64,000 bases of DNA, from the NCBI GenBank assembly GCA_905221605.1, contig CAJNDS010000402.1:124001-188000 (forward strand), given 5' to 3'. A program made the position numbers and the translations under genes. Below, piece after piece: positions 31,236 through 44,464 of the stretch. Each line of letters begins with the position of its first letter. The first letter of the stretch is position 1. The notes below the pieces were generated by a model that had not been told where the DNA came from, did not search any database, and saw nothing but the letters and a program-made list of their open reading frames with translations. This DNA comes from Symbiodinium natans (taxonomy: Eukaryota; Sar; Dinophyceae; Suessiales; Symbiodiniaceae).

Positions 31236-34129
31236 GGAGGGTCGATGAGGAGGAGTTGTCGCAAGCCTGTCTGTTGTCCCGCAATACAGCCGTCACTGAT
31301 CCGTCAACTGCGGCTGAGAAGTCGGCGTGGCAGACCAAAAATCAGGAAGGCGTGCTGACATGCCCTCCTTCTGGTACCGTTCGAGAACCCGGATTGGAAG
31401 GGTCCATGGCAATGAAGTGCTGCGGACCGGATTAAGGTTGGATTGCTGTAATGCTGCTGCCACTCGCTGGCTTCCTTCCTGGGAACTAGGAGGACTGTTC
31501 TGACGACGGCCCCAGGCTCTACTTGGATACGTAGTCGAACCGCAAGTTGCGTTGGCTGTTGCTCGGGGTTGCTCCACTGGCTGACCACCATGGGGTGCCC
31601 TGGGCTGGTCACGTCCCCACTGGCTGACCACCATGGGGCGCGTGCTGGCTGTCCTTCTGCTATAGGATATAGTGAGGGTTTGACTACTGTCGGGTAGTCT
31701 TTCCCCGCGGAATCGGTAGCCGCTGCTTTACGCAGGCTCCCTCTCTGGGAAGTGTTGAAGGCACTGCTGACCGCGGCCCCTGTTTCTGCTGGGTACGTGG
31801 TCAAACTGGGCAACACCATCATGAAGCCACTGGTGCAACGAAGGTCAGCACGGCAAGCTGTAATTCGACAGCAGAATTACCGACCGACACAGTGAGGTAC
31901 CAGGCGCAGTGGCGAAAAGGGAAGGTACAAAGTGGCCCAATATCCCAGAGGGAAAGCAAGGCCAGCACGCGCCCCATTGCCCCATGGTGGTCAGCCAGTG
32001 GGGATGCTCTGCGCTGCTCGATCACACCTGGACTTCTGCGACGACTTCGAGTACTGAGCGCGGGGGACACGTAGACTTTTGGTGCTCTGTTCTTCGGGTT
32101 ACTGCTGGTTGGTGGTTGTGTTTTGTGTTTGTTTTGGTGTGTGTTTGCTTTGGTTTTCGCACCTGCTCCGTTTCACCTCTCGCATTAAGATCCCTAAGAA
32201 CGGCCTACTGCCGCTGCTGATGTAGTAAAGAGGCAATGGTCCAAAAAAAAATCACCAAAGACGCCCGGTATCATCCCGTCAACGGCAACGCCAGAGGCGG
32301 AGGCATCATCCCTATGGTGTTCGACAATTTTACAAGAATTCGGAGGCTGCCCCCCTAGGCGCCCTGGAAGCGAACCTGATGGGTAACTCTGCACGGTGCA
32401 TTTTTTTTTTTTGGACTGACGCCTCTTTACTACATCAGTAGCGCAGTAGGCCGGTCTTGTTGGGCTCGACATAACAAGTGAAACGAAGTCCGCGCGCTCA
32501 AACCACCACCAAACACACCACGCAACCACCCGAGAACCAAAGAAACAGAAGAAACAAAGCAAGCAAAGGCGCGGAACTACTAGGTAACCCCACGCACTCA
32601 GTACTCGAAGTCGTCGTTGAAGTCCCGGTGCAATCATACAGCACAGAGCATGCGGGGAATCGCAAATTGCGACACTGCCAGATTCTCAAAACCACCATCA
32701 TGTAGCTACTGGTGCGACATCATTCGAATCGAGCCGAGGTCATCACTCGATGGTCAGGATCCCGTACCCATCGTCAAGGACAGACATCAGACCCGCAGTG
32801 GCAAAGGGATGTTACAGGTCAGACTCCCCAAAGGAGAAGAAAGACGTGCGTATGCCCCATGGTGGTCAGCCAGTGGGGACTTAACAGCAAGAACTATCAA
32901 GGCAAGACCGGCCCAGGGCACTCCATGGTGGTCAGCCAGTGGAGCAGCCCGAGCGAAAGGTCCTCCGCTCAACCCTGGCTTGCAGCTGCGCCCACCTGGA
33001 TAGATGTCCGCGCACAAGCAAAGTCTCATCAGACGGCCAGAGAGGAGGCCAAGCCTTCACTGCGTGAGTAGCTACAGCTACCGATTCCACCGTGAGCATC
33101 ATCAGCACGTTGCCAAACCCTTAAAAGCACAGAGTTTAAAGTGGCGACCGAAGACCCCCAGTCAAGACATCGCACACAAGGCCACACAGCTTTCGCGTTG
33201 GCCTGCGCATCAGTCTGCATCAGGTCTCTCCAAACCCGAACCCACGAGGCACGTCGGAAAGCAGATGGAGGGCTCACATCACGTTTGCGTGCCGAAGCGC
33301 AAGGGTCTCCATGGTAACTGCTTTGATCCAATCAGAGCCATCAGGTTACAGCCAAGCAAGCGGCGAAACAGCTGTGCCGCCGACCCTCTTGAAGGCCAGG
33401 TTAGTGCACAGGTGCTCAATGGCTCCCTGCCATGGCAGTGGGTGTATATTCTCCACATAGAAGTGCCTACAGTCTGGAAGAAAGCACCGCAGTATTGGTC
33501 TTTCCAGAGTCGGCTCTCAGCCGAGATATTAGAAGGGCGAGTCACATTTCCGTGACAGCGCGTGAATTACGTGTCGTCTCGTCCAGCGATGAGCAGCAGG
33601 GCAACCAGAGTTGGCGGTTGTTGGGTCTCAAGGCCGAAGGGTTTACATAAGGCCATAGCAATGAAATGGAGCAACCGACCGGGCTGACGGGGGCAGAGGA
33701 GGAAGTCAGAGGAAGACTGAGCAGTCTTACCTTGGACATAACACGATGAACAATCAAGGCAAGACCAGCCCAGAGTACTCCATGGAGGTCAGCCATTGGA
33801 GCTCCGAGCGAGAGGCTCTCCGCACTGGGGAAAACACCAGTCCTTGCACATAGCGGAGCAGTGGACCTCAGAGTTAACCTGCCAATGTTGCACGAATCCT
33901 TTCTTCCGAGGCAGGTTGGGGTGCCATGGAAACTTCCGACAAGCGTGTGAGCACTGCAGATCAGCCCAGGCTCCATGGTCAGCCAGTGGGGCAGCCGCAA
34001 GCCGCAGCCAAGAGCAGCAGGCTCCCTGGAGGCTCCCAGGACGGAAGCCATTGAGTAGCGACAGCTCCCGATTCAGATAACACAGTCCAGTGGTCCCACC
34101 CATGCAATCAGGTGGGTGTGAGGGATCAT
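31236..34129. repeat. Zone of dispersed degenerate repeats with a recurring 20-mer
   Basis: A 20-bp word starting CCATGGTGGTC and ending CAGCCAGTGG occurs five times exactly: at 31574 and 31617 in reverse, and at 31982, 32857 and 32923 forward. Weaker forms occur at 33780 and 33973. Flanking bases are also shared (for example GGCAAGACC-GCCCAG before the word at 32900 and 33758). A diverged direct pair lies at about 31460-31560 and 31720-31815. The copies lie in both orientations, so this is a repeat family and not a protein motif. No intact gene is seen in the zone. Confidence 0.75.
32018..32635. repeat. Inverted repeat, arms about 220-240 bp, fold-back
   Basis: The arms are 32018-32240 and 32398-32635, with about 160 bp between them. 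The inner ends match best: the CGGCCTACTG...GTAGTAAAGAGGC block at 32200-32232 is mirrored at 32424-32456, then TGGTCC plus an A-run is mirrored by a T-run plus GGAC. The outer ends share GACGACTTCGAGTACTGAG. The middle of the arms is more diverged. No clear target-site duplication flanks it, so it may be two inverted copies of a dispersed repeat and not a transposon. Confidence 0.75.
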
Positions 34130-34418
34130 CGCTAAGGGCCTGCCAGTTGGGATGGAGCCCCCTTTGTGCCGTTTCATTGAGGCTTGAGCTGCATGCCACA
34201 TCGTCCGGATGGCGTCCTGTATTTGCCGATGTTGCACACACCTTGTCCGATACTGAAGGGGAAGGTGGTAAGCGCGGCAGCGAGGGCCGAGGGCTCGGGC
34301 TCCTTGGAAGTCCATGGCACTGCAGCTTGAACCAGAAGCTGTTGAGTTGCTGCTTAGTTGGATGCTTGGATCTTGCGAGCCCCTTGAGGGCAGCCCAATA
34401 AGCAGTGGCAGCATCATA
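34130..34418 (-). repeat. Right arm of the decayed inverted repeat
   Basis: Inverted partner of 30946-31235. Its peptide similarity switches frame part-way, showing an indel relative to the left arm. Its right end is cut off abruptly at about 34418, where the 2-kb tandem array begins. The array border therefore lies inside, or at the edge of, this older repeat. Confidence 0.7.
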
Positions 34419-36413
34419 CTGTGGAGGTCACTGGAGCTTCCCTACCTTTTCGATCAATTTTGCTGCCCCTCATCTTGGGTTTCAGATTCTCCAGGTTTTG
34501 GTGCAAGGCCTGAAGGCAGAAGAGAAGAAAAGAAGGGTGCAGACTTAACATCGGTGGAAACTGCAGCTTGGAAAAGTTCAATGCTTTGAAACAAGTGTTT
34601 TTAAAAGCCTCTGACAGTGCCGTTTGGACAGAAATCAACTGCAGGACGAGACGAGTTTAACCGTGGTGTTGATTTGTCAAGGTTGCGCGCGACGCCCAAG
34701 CCAAACCGCTTGAAAATTGCAAAGTGTATTTCCAGAATGTGAATAAGTGCGAGCGAAGCGAGCGAAACACCAGAGTAAATTCAACAAATTTAACTGATCA
34801 AGTGTTGATTTTGAGGGTTTTTTCACATTTTTGGAGACTTTAGAAATTTTGAAAATTCGTTGAATGGTGCTGAATCTAGGGAATTGCAACACGCAACCAA
34901 AACGAAAAGACAAAATTGAGAGCACCCAGCCTGAAAGAAAAGCAGAGTTTCTTCTACTCGATCTTCTGTCAAAATTTCAGTGTGCCTTGATGTCTGTTTG
35001 GCCAGATTTTGGGACAAGCAAAGACAAGAGAACGCAGTTGAAGCTTTGTCAAAAAAAGTCGAGGGCGACTCTTACAAGTCGTTCTGGTCATGATGAGAGG
35101 TCAGTGTGATTGTTTTTTTCAATTAGCAGGAACTGCAAAACTATGGGTTTTTCTTTCTGAACTTTGGATAAATCGATAAAAAACTGGAAAAAAGCCAGAG
35201 TCGTGAAACTTAGACAATTTTCTTCAGATTTAGCAGCAGATTCAGACACAGCAACACTTTTTGTTTTTTTTTTCAGTTCAAATTGCCTTCGCCCGTGTGA
35301 ACAGAATTGTTCTTTTGCTTTTGTTCAATGTTTTCTCTGTTTTTTGTCGGGATGATCTCTCGGTTGAGTTGCAAGCCTTTGGAAAGAGAGGGTTTCGAGA
35401 AACCGTCCTGAACCAAAAAAAAGACAAACAGATAAAACATTGCAATTGGAACTTAAAGACATCACATGTTGTGGTTTCGGCTGTTTTTCTGAGTGTACAT
35501 GTGCAGAGTGTTGTGGATGTGTGTGTGTGTGTCAGCATTTGTGGTTGCAAAGTGGGTTGGAGTGTGCAGGAAAGTGTCAGTGTGTGGGCAAAGGGTGGTA
35601 AGGCATGGAGTCTCAGAAGTACACCAAATAAAAAAACAGTGACCTTGCAGTGGTGTCTGTATGTGTTTACCTCGTTTTTTTTTTCATTGTGAATGGGTGT
35701 GGTGTGTTGTGGTTTCGGCGTTTTGGCCGAGTCGTGTGTGTCATGGAGTGTGGTGTGTGTCATTATGTGGTGCAAAGTGGCTTGAGTGGGTGGTATGCAT
35801 TTGCGTGTATGTCGGCTGGGTTCTGCTGGTTGTACGGGTGGTAAAAGGTGTGTGGATTTGGAGACACAAAAAGAGGGCAAGAAATCAACTCCAAAAGGTA
35901 GGAAGCCGAAGTGACCTCCACAGTGCGAGAAAGATCGCAGGCGAACAATGCAAGACTGCTTTGTCTTGAATGCCAGCTAAAGACAAGTTTAGCAAGCCAA
36001 GAACACGCACGGCGTTTTTTGTTTTCTTAAGTGTTGATGCAAACAGTATCGAATAGAAAAAATCTTGTTTGTCTGTGAGTTGATTTTAATATTATTGACC
36101 CCAAATGGGTTCCAAAAGCAGCTCAATTCTGGGCACCGAAAACGGGCCTTAGATTTTGGATTTCCTGTGTGAACACACAAGGCCACCCAGGTTGGAGCCT
36201 CAAATTGGACCCCAAGTTTGGGAGCCATTTTTGGGCCCAGTTGCGGCGTTTTTTTCACACACGGGAAGCCAGATCTGGCTTTCACAGCTCCTCGTTGCGA
36301 GTAAAACAAATAAGCCTCTCAGTCGGTTCCAGTCTAAGTCTTGTGTCAGTCTTCCCCCAAAATTAGAACAGCAGGCAGCAAGGCGGCAAAGTGTGAACCG
36401 GAACTTTCTCTAA
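34419..36413 (+). repeat. Array unit 1 (1995 bp)
   Basis: First unit, joined on its left to the decayed inverted repeat. It carries the GAATCTAGGG variant (shared with unit 8) and ACTATGGG in place of the usual ACATGGG near 35143. Its right end lacks the extra AACTTGTTTGG block (short-end type). Confidence 0.9.
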
Positions 36414-38439
36414 CTGTGGAGGTCACTGGAGCTTCCCTACCTTTTCGATCAATTTTGCTGCCCCTCATCTTGGGTTTCAGATTCTCCAGGTTTTGGTGCA
36501 AGGCCTGAAGGCAGAAGAGAAGAAAAGAAGGGTGCAGACTCAACATCGGTGGAAACTGCAGCTTGGAAAAGTTCAATGCTTTGAAACAAGTGTTTTTAAA
36601 AGCCTCTGACAGTGCCGTTTGGACAGAAATCAACTGCAGGACGAGACGAGTTTAACCGTGGTGTTGATTTGTCAAGGTTGCGCGCGACGCCCAAGCCAAA
36701 CCGCTTGAAAATTGCAAAGTGTATTTCCAGAATGTGAATAAGTGCGAGCGAAGCGAGCGAAACACCAGAGTAAATTCAACAAATTTAACTGATCAAGTGT
36801 TGATTTTGAGGGTTTTTTCACATTTTTGGAGACTTCAGAAATTTTGAAAATTCGTTGAATGGTGCTGAATCCAGGGAATTGCAACACGCAACCAAAACGA
36901 AAGACAAAGAATTGAGGGCACCCAGCCTGAAAGAAAAGCAGAGTTTCTTCTGCTCGATCTTCTGTCAAAATTTCAGTGTGCCTTGATGTCTGTTTGGCCA
37001 TTTTGGGACAAGCAAAGACAAGAGAACGCAGTTGAAGCTTTGTCAAAAAAAGTCGAATGGAATGGAAATCGAGGCTGGGCGACTCTACAAGTCGTTCTGG
37101 CCATGATGAGAGGTCAGTGTGATTGTTTTTTTCAATGTTAGCAGGAACTGCAAAAACATGGGTTTTTCTTTCTGAACTTTGGATAAATCGATAAAAAACT
37201 GGAAAAAGCCAGAGTCGTGAAACTTAGACAATTTTCTTCAGATTTAGCAGCAGATTCAGACACAGCAACACTTTTTGTTTTTTTTTTTCAGTTCAAATTG
37301 CCTTCGCCCGTGTGAACAGAATTGTTCTTTTGCTTTTGTTCAATGTTTTCTCTGTTTTTTGTCGGGATGATCTCTCGGTTGAGTTGCAAGCCTTTGGAAA
37401 GAGAGGGTTTCGAGAAACCGTCCTGAACCAAAAAAAAGACAAACAGATAAAACATTGCAATTGGAACTTAAAGACATCACATGTTGTGGTTTCGGCTGTT
37501 TTTCTGAGTGTACATGTGCAGAGTGTTGTGGATGTGTGTGTGTGTGTAAGCATTTGTGGTTGCAAAGTGGGTTGGAGTGTGCAGGAAAGTGTCAGTGTGT
37601 GGGCAAAGGGTGGTAAGGCATGGAGTCTCAGAAGTACACCAAATAAAAAAACAGTGACCTTGCAGTGGTGTCTGTATGTGTTTACCTCGTTTTTTTTTTC
37701 ATTGTGAATGGGTGTGGTGTGTTGTGGTTTCGGCGTTTTGGCCGCGTCGTGTGTGTCATGGAGTGTGGTGTGTGTCATTATGTGGTGCAAAGTGGCTTGA
37801 GTGGGTGGTATGCATTTGCGTGTATGTCGGCTGGGTTCTGCTGGTTGTACGGGTGGTCAAAGGTGTGTGGATTTGGAGACACAAAAAGAGGGCAAGAAAT
37901 CAACTCCAAAAGGTAGGAAGCCGAAGTGACCTCCACAGTGCGAGAAAGATCGCAGGCGAACAATGCAAGACTGCTTTGTCTTGAATGCCAGCTAAAGACA
38001 AGTTTAGCAAGCCAAGAACACGCACGGCGTTTTTTGTTTTCTTAAGTGTTGATGCAAACAGTATCGAATAGAAAAAATCTTGTTTGTCTGTGAGTTGATT
38101 TTAATATTATTGACCCCAAATGGGTTCCAAAAGCAGCTCAATTCTGGGCACCGAAAACGGGCCTTAGATTTTGGATTTCCTGTGTGAACACACAAGGCCA
38201 CCCAGGTTGGAGCCTCAAATTGGACCCCAAGTTTGGGAGCCATTTTTGGGCCCAGTTGCGGCGTTTTTTTCACACACGGGAAGCCAGATCTGGCTTTCAC
38301 AGCTCCTCGTTGCGAGTAAAACAAATAAGCCTCTCAGTCGGTTCCAGTCTAAGTCTTGTGTCAGTCTTCCCCCAAAATTAGAACAGCAGGCAGCAAGGCG
38401 GCAAAGTGTGAACTTGTTTGGAACCGGAACTTTCTCTAA
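36414..38439 (+). repeat. Array unit 2 (2026 bp)
   Basis: Long-end type, with AACTTGTTTGG before the next unit. It carries a distinctive block near 36830-37085 (ACTTCAGAA, AGAATTGAGGGC, TTGGCCATTTTGG, and AATGGAATGGAAATCGAGG), which is otherwise found only in unit 9. Confidence 0.9.
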
Positions 38440-40433
38440 CTGTGGAGGTCACTGGAGCTTCCCTACCTTTTCGATCAATTTTGCTGCCCCTCATCTTGGG
38501 TTTCAGATTCTCCAGGTTTTGGTGCAAGGCCTGAAGGCAGAAGAGAAGAAAAGAAGGGTGCAGACTCAACATCGGTGGAAACTGCAGCTTGGAAAAGTTC
38601 AATGCTTTGAAACAAGTGTTTTTAAAAGCCTCTGACAGTGCCGTTTGGACAGAAATCAACTGCAGGACGAGACGAGTTTAACCGTGGTGTTGATTTGTCA
38701 AGGTTGCGCGCGACGCCCAAGCCAAACCGCTTGAAAATTGCAAAGTGTATTTCCAGAATGTGAATAAGTGCGAGCGAAGCGAGCGAAACACCAGAGTAAA
38801 TTCAACAAATTTAACTGATCAAGTGTTGATTTTGAGGGTTTTTTCACATTTTTGGAGACTTTAGAAATTTTGAAAATTCGTTGAATGGTGCTGAATCCAG
38901 GGAATTGCAACACGCAACCAAAACGAAAAGACAAAATTGAGAGCACCCAGCCTGAAAGAAAAGCAGAGTTTCTTCTACTCGATCTTCTGTCAAAATTTCA
39001 GTGTGCCTTGATGTCTGTTTGGCCAGATTTTGGGACAAGCAAAGACAAGAGAACGCAGTTGAAGCTTTGTCAAAAAAAGTCGAGGGCGACTCTTACAAGT
39101 CGTTCTGGTCATGATGAGAGGTCAGTGTGATTGTTTTTTTCAATTAGCAGGAACTGCAAAAACATGGGTTTTTCTTTCTGAACTTTGGATAAATCGATAA
39201 AAAACTGGAAAAAAGCCAGAGTCGTGAAACTTAGACAATTTTCTTCAGATTTAGCAGCAGATTCAGACACAGCAACACTTTTTGTTTTTTTTTTCAGTTC
39301 AAATTGCCTTCGCCCGTGTGAACAGAATTGTTCTTTTGCTTTTGTTCAATGTTTTCTCTGTTTTTTGTCGGGATGATCTCTCGGTTGAGTTGCAAGCCTT
39401 TGGAAAGAGAGGGTTTCGAGAAACCGTCCTGAACCAAAAAAAAGACAAACAGATAAAACATTGCAATTGGAACTTAAAGACATCACATGTTGTGGTTTCG
39501 GCTGTTTTTCTGAGTGTACATGTGCAGAGTGTTGTGGATGTGTGTGTGTGTGTAAGCATTTGTGGTTGCAAAGTGGGTTGGAGTGTGCAGGAAAGTGTCA
39601 GTGTGTGGGCAAAGGGTGGTAAGGCATGGAGTCTCAGAAGTACACCAAATAAAAAAACAGTGACCTTGCAGTGGTGTCTGTATGTGTTTACCTCGTTTTT
39701 TTTTTCATTGTGAATGGGTGTGGTGTGTTGTGGTTTCGGCGTTTTGGCCGAGTCGTGTGTGTCATGGAGTGTGGTGTGTGTCATTATGTGGTGCAAAGTG
39801 GCTTGAGTGGGTGGTATGCATTTGCGTGTATGTCGGCTGGGTTCTGCTGGTTGTGCGGGTGGTAAAAGGTGTGTGGATTTGGAGACACAAAAAGAGGGCA
39901 AGAAATCAACTCCAAAAGGTAGGAAGCCGAAGTGACCTCCACAGTGCGAGAAAGATCGCAGGCGAACAATGCAAGACTGCTTTGTCTTGAATGCCAGCTA
40001 AAGACAAGTTTAGCAAGCCAAGAACACGCACGGCGTTTTTGTTTTCTTAAGTGTTGATGCAAACAGTATCGAATAGAAAAAACTTGTTTGTCTGTGAGTT
40101 GATTAAAAATATTATTGACCCCAAATGGGTTCCAAAAGCAGCTCAATTCTGGGCACCGAAAACGGGCCTTAGATTTTGGATTTCCTGTGTGAACACACAA
40201 GGCCACCCAGGTTGGAGCCTCAAATTGGACCCCAAGTTTGGGAGCCATTTTTGGGCCCAGTTGCGGCGTTTTTTTCACACACGGGAAGCCAGATCTGGCT
40301 TTCACAGCTCCTCGTTGCGAGTAAAACAAATAAGCCTCTCAGTCGGTTCCAGTCTAAGTCTTGTGTCAGTCTTCCCCCAAAATTAGAACAGCAGGCAGCA
40401 AGGCGGCAAAGTGTGAACCGGAACTTTCTCTAA
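38440..40433 (+). repeat. Array unit 3 (1994 bp)
   Basis: Short-end type, close to unit 1. Near 40100 it has GATTAAAAATATTATTG instead of GATTTTAATATTATTG, a variant shared with unit 8. Confidence 0.9.
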
Positions 40434-42459
40434 CTGTGGAGGTCACTGGAGCTTCCCTACCTTTTCGATCAATTTTGCTGCCCCTCATCTTGGGTTTCAG
40501 ATTCTCCAGGTTTTGGTGCAAGGCCTGAAGGCAGAAGAGAAGAAAAGAAGGGTGCAGACTCAACATCGGTGGAAACTGCAGCTTGGAAAAGTTCAATGCT
40601 TTGAAACAAGTGTTTTTAAAAGCCTCTGACAGTGCCGTTTGGACAGAAATCAACTGCAGGACGAGACGAGTTTAACCGTGGTGTTGATTTGTCAAGGTTG
40701 CGCGCGACGCCCAAGCCAAACCGCTTGAAAATTGCAAAGTGTATTTCCAGAATGTGAATAAGTGCGAGCGAAGCGAGCGAAACACCAGAGTAAATTCAAC
40801 AAATTTAACTGATCAAGTGTTGATTTTGAGGGTTTTTTCACATTTTTGGAGACTTTAGAAATTTTGAAAATTCGTTGAATGGTGCTGAATCCAGGGAATT
40901 GCAACACGCAACCAAAACGAAAAGACAAAATTGAGAGCACCCAGCCTGAAAGAAAAGCAGAGTTTCTTCTACTCGATCTTCTGTCAAAATTTCAGTGTGC
41001 CTTGATGTCTGTTTGGCCAGATTTTGGGACAAGCAAAGACAAGAGAACGCAGTTGAAGCTTTGTCAAAAAAAGTCGAGGGCGACTCTTACAAGTCGTTCT
41101 GGTCATGATGAGAGGTCAGTGTGATTGTTTTTTTCAATTAGCAGGAACTGCAAAAACATGGGTTTTTCTTTCTGAACTTTGGATAAATCGATAAAAAACT
41201 GGAAAAAAGCCAGAGTCGTGAAACTTAGACAATTTTCTTCAGATTTAGCAGCAGATTCAGACACAGCAACACTTTTTGTTTTTTTTTCAGTTCAAATTGC
41301 CTTCGCCCGTGTGAACAGAATTGTTCTTTTGCTTTTGTTCAATGTTTTCTCTGTTTTTTGTCGGGATGATCTCTCGGTTGAGTTGCAAGCCTTTGGAAAG
41401 AGAGGGTTTCGAGAAACCGTCCTGAAGCAAAAAAAAGACAAACAGATAAAACATTGCAATTGGAACTTAAAGACATCACATGTTGTGGTTTCGGCTGTTT
41501 TTCTGAGTGTACATGTGCAGAGTGTTGTGGATGTGTGTGTGTGTAAGCATTTGTGGTTGCAAAGTGGGTTGGAGTGTGCAGGAAAGTGTCAGTGTGTGGG
41601 CAAAGGGTGGTAAGGCATGGAGTCTCAGAAGTACACCAAATAAACAAGTGACCTTGCAGTGATAGTCTGTATGATGTGTCCTCGTTTTTTTTTTCAGTGT
41701 GAATGGGTGTGGTGTGTTGTGGTTTCGGCGTTTTGGCCGAGTCGTGTGTGTCATGGAGTGTGGTGTGTGTCATTATGTGGTGCAAAGTGGCTTGAGTGGG
41801 TGGTATGCATTTGCGTGTATGTCGGCTGGGTTCTGCTGGTTGTACGGGTGGTAAAAGGTGTGTGGATTTGGAGACACAAAAAGAGGGCAAGAAATCAACT
41901 CCAAAAGGTAGGAAGCCGAAGTGACCTCCACAGTGCGAGAAAGATCGCAGGCGAACAATGCAAGACTGCTTTGTCTTGAATGCCAGCTAAAGACAAGTTT
42001 AGCAAGCCAAGAACACGCACGGCGTTTTTTGTTTTCTTAAGTGTTGATGCAAACAGTATCGAATAGAAAAAATCTTGTTTGTCTGTGAGTTGATTTTAAT
42101 ATTATTGACCCCAAATGGGTTTGATTTCAATTGTTATTGAACTCAAGGGTTCCAAAAGCAGTTCAATTCTGGCGCACCGAAAACGGGTCCTAGATTTTGG
42201 ATTTCCTGTGTGAACATACAAGGCCACCCAGGTTGGAGCCTCAAATTGGAACCCAAGTTTAGGAGGGCCATTTTTGGGCCCAGTTGCGGCGTTTTTCACA
42301 TACGGGAAGCCAGATCTGGCTTTCACAGCTTCCTCGTTGCGAGTAACACAAATAAGCCTCTTAGTCGGTTCCAGTCTAAGTCTTGTGTCAGTCTTCCCCC
42401 AAAACTAGAACAAGCAGGGCGGCAAAGTGTGAACTTGTTTGAACCGGAACTTTCTCTAA
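40434..42459 (+). repeat. Array unit 4 (2026 bp)
   Basis: Long-end type. Local divergence is seen at 41640-41700. Towards the right end, from 42110, there is an insertion of about 26 bp (starting TTGATTTCAATTG near 42121) and many single changes. This makes it one of the most diverged units. Confidence 0.9.
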
Positions 42460-44464
42460 CTGTGGAGGTCACTGGAGCTACCTTTTCGATCAATTTTGCT
42501 GCCCCATCTTGGGTTTCAGATTCTCCAGGTTTTGGTGCAAGGCCTGAAGGCAGAAGAGGAGAAAAGAAGGGTGCAGAGTCAACATCGGTGGAAACTGCAG
42601 CTTGGAAAAGTTCAATGCTTTGAAACAAGTGTTTTTAAAAGCCTCTGACAGTGCCGTTTGGACAGAAACAGGACGAGACGAGTTCAACCGTGGTGTTGAT
42701 TCGAAAAGGTTGCGCGCGACGCCCAAGCCAAACCGCTTGAAAATTGCAAAGTGTATTACCAGAATGTGAATAAGTGCGAGCGAAGCGAGCGAAACACCAG
42801 AGTAAATTCAACAAATTTAACTGATCAAGTGTTGATTTTGAGGGTTTTTTCACATTTTTGGAGACTTTAGAAATTTTGAAAATTCGTTGAATGGTGCTGA
42901 ATCCAGGGAATTGCAACACGCAACCAAAACGAAAAGACAAAATTGAGAGCACCCAGCCTGAAAGAAAAGCAGAGTTTCTTCTACTCGATCTTCTGTCAAA
43001 ATTTCAGTGTGCCTTGATGTCTGTTTGGCCAGATTTTGGGACAAGCAAAGACAAGAGAACGCAGTTGAAGCTTTGTCAAAAAAAGTCGAATGGGGAAATC
43101 GACTCTTACAAGTCGTTCTGGTCATGATGAGAGGTCAGTGTGATTGTTTTTTTTTTCAATGTTAGCAGGAACTGCAAAAACATGGGTTTTTCTTTCTGAA
43201 CTTTGGATAAATCGATAAAAAACTGGAAAAAAACCAGAGTCGTGAAACTTAGACAATTTTCTTCAGATTTAGCAGCAGATTCAGACACAGCAACACTTTT
43301 TGTTTTTTTTTTTCAGTTCAAATTGCCTTCGCCCGTGTGAACAGAATTGTTCTTTTGCTTTTGTTCAATGTTTTCTCTGTTTTTTGTCGGGATGATCTCT
43401 CGGTTGAGTTGCAAGCCTTTGGAAAGAGAGGGTTTCGAGAAACCGTCCTGAACCAAAAAAAAGACAAACAGATAAAACATTGCAATTGGAACTTAAAGAC
43501 ATCACATGTTGTGGTTTCGGCTGTTTTTCTGAGTGTACATGTGCAGAGTGTTGTGGATGTGTGTGTGTGTGTAAGCATTTGTGGTTGCAAAGTGGGTTGG
43601 AGTGTGCAGGAAAGTGTCAGTGTGTGGGCAAAGGGTGGTAAGGCATGGAGTCTCAGAAGTACACCAAATAAAAAAACAGTGACCTTGCAGTGGTGTCTGT
43701 ATGTGTTTACCTCGTTTTTTTTTTCATTGTGAATGGGTGTGGTGTGTTGTGGTTTCGGCGTTTTGGCCGAGTCGTGTGTGTCATGGAGTGTGGTGTGTGT
43801 CATTATGTGGTGCAAAGTGGCTTGAGTGGGTGGTATGCATTTGCGTGTATGTCGGCTGGGTTCTGCTGGTTGTACGGGTGGTAAAAGGTGTGTGGATTTG
43901 GAGACACAAAAAGAGGGCAAGAAATCAACTCCAAAAGGTAGGAAGCCGAAGTGACCTCCACAGTGCGAGAAAGATCGCAGGCGAACAATGCAAGACTGCT
44001 TTGTCTTGAATGCCAGCTAAAGACAAGTTTAGCAAGCCAAGAACACGCACGGCGTTTTTTGTTTTCTTAAGTGTTGATGCAAACAGTATCGAATAGAAAA
44101 AATCTTGTTTGTCTGTGAGTTGATTTTAATATTATTGACCCCAAATGGGTTCCAAAAGCAGCTCAATTCTGGGCACCGAAAACGGGCCTTAGATTTTGGA
44201 TTTCCTGTGTGAACACACAAGGCCACCCAGGTTGGAGCCTCAAATTGGACCCCAAGTTTGGGAGCCATTTTTGGGCCCAGTTGCGGCGTTTTTTTCACAC
44301 ACGGGAAGCCAGATCTGGCTTTCACAGCTCCTCGTTGCGAGTAAAACAAATAAGCCTCTCAGTCGGTTCCAGTCTAAGTCTTGTGTCAGTCTTCCCCCAA
44401 AATTAGAACAGCAGGCAGCAAGGCGGCAAAGTGTGAACTTGTTTGGAACCGGAACTTTCTCTAA
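42460..44464 (+). repeat. Array unit 5 (2005 bp)
   Basis: Long-end type, which breaks the strict short/long alternation. It has a small deletion near 42667 (within the ATCAACTGC sequence) and the AATGGGGAAATCGAC variant near 43090. Confidence 0.9.

Noticed and set aside
36996-37012. GGCCATTTTGGGACAAG in array units 2 and 9, resembling the dinoflagellate spliced leader
   Set aside because: It matches only about 14 of 17 bases. The preceding CCGT and a following GT donor are absent, and the other units have an AG insertion inside it. No spliced-leader RNA gene is supported.
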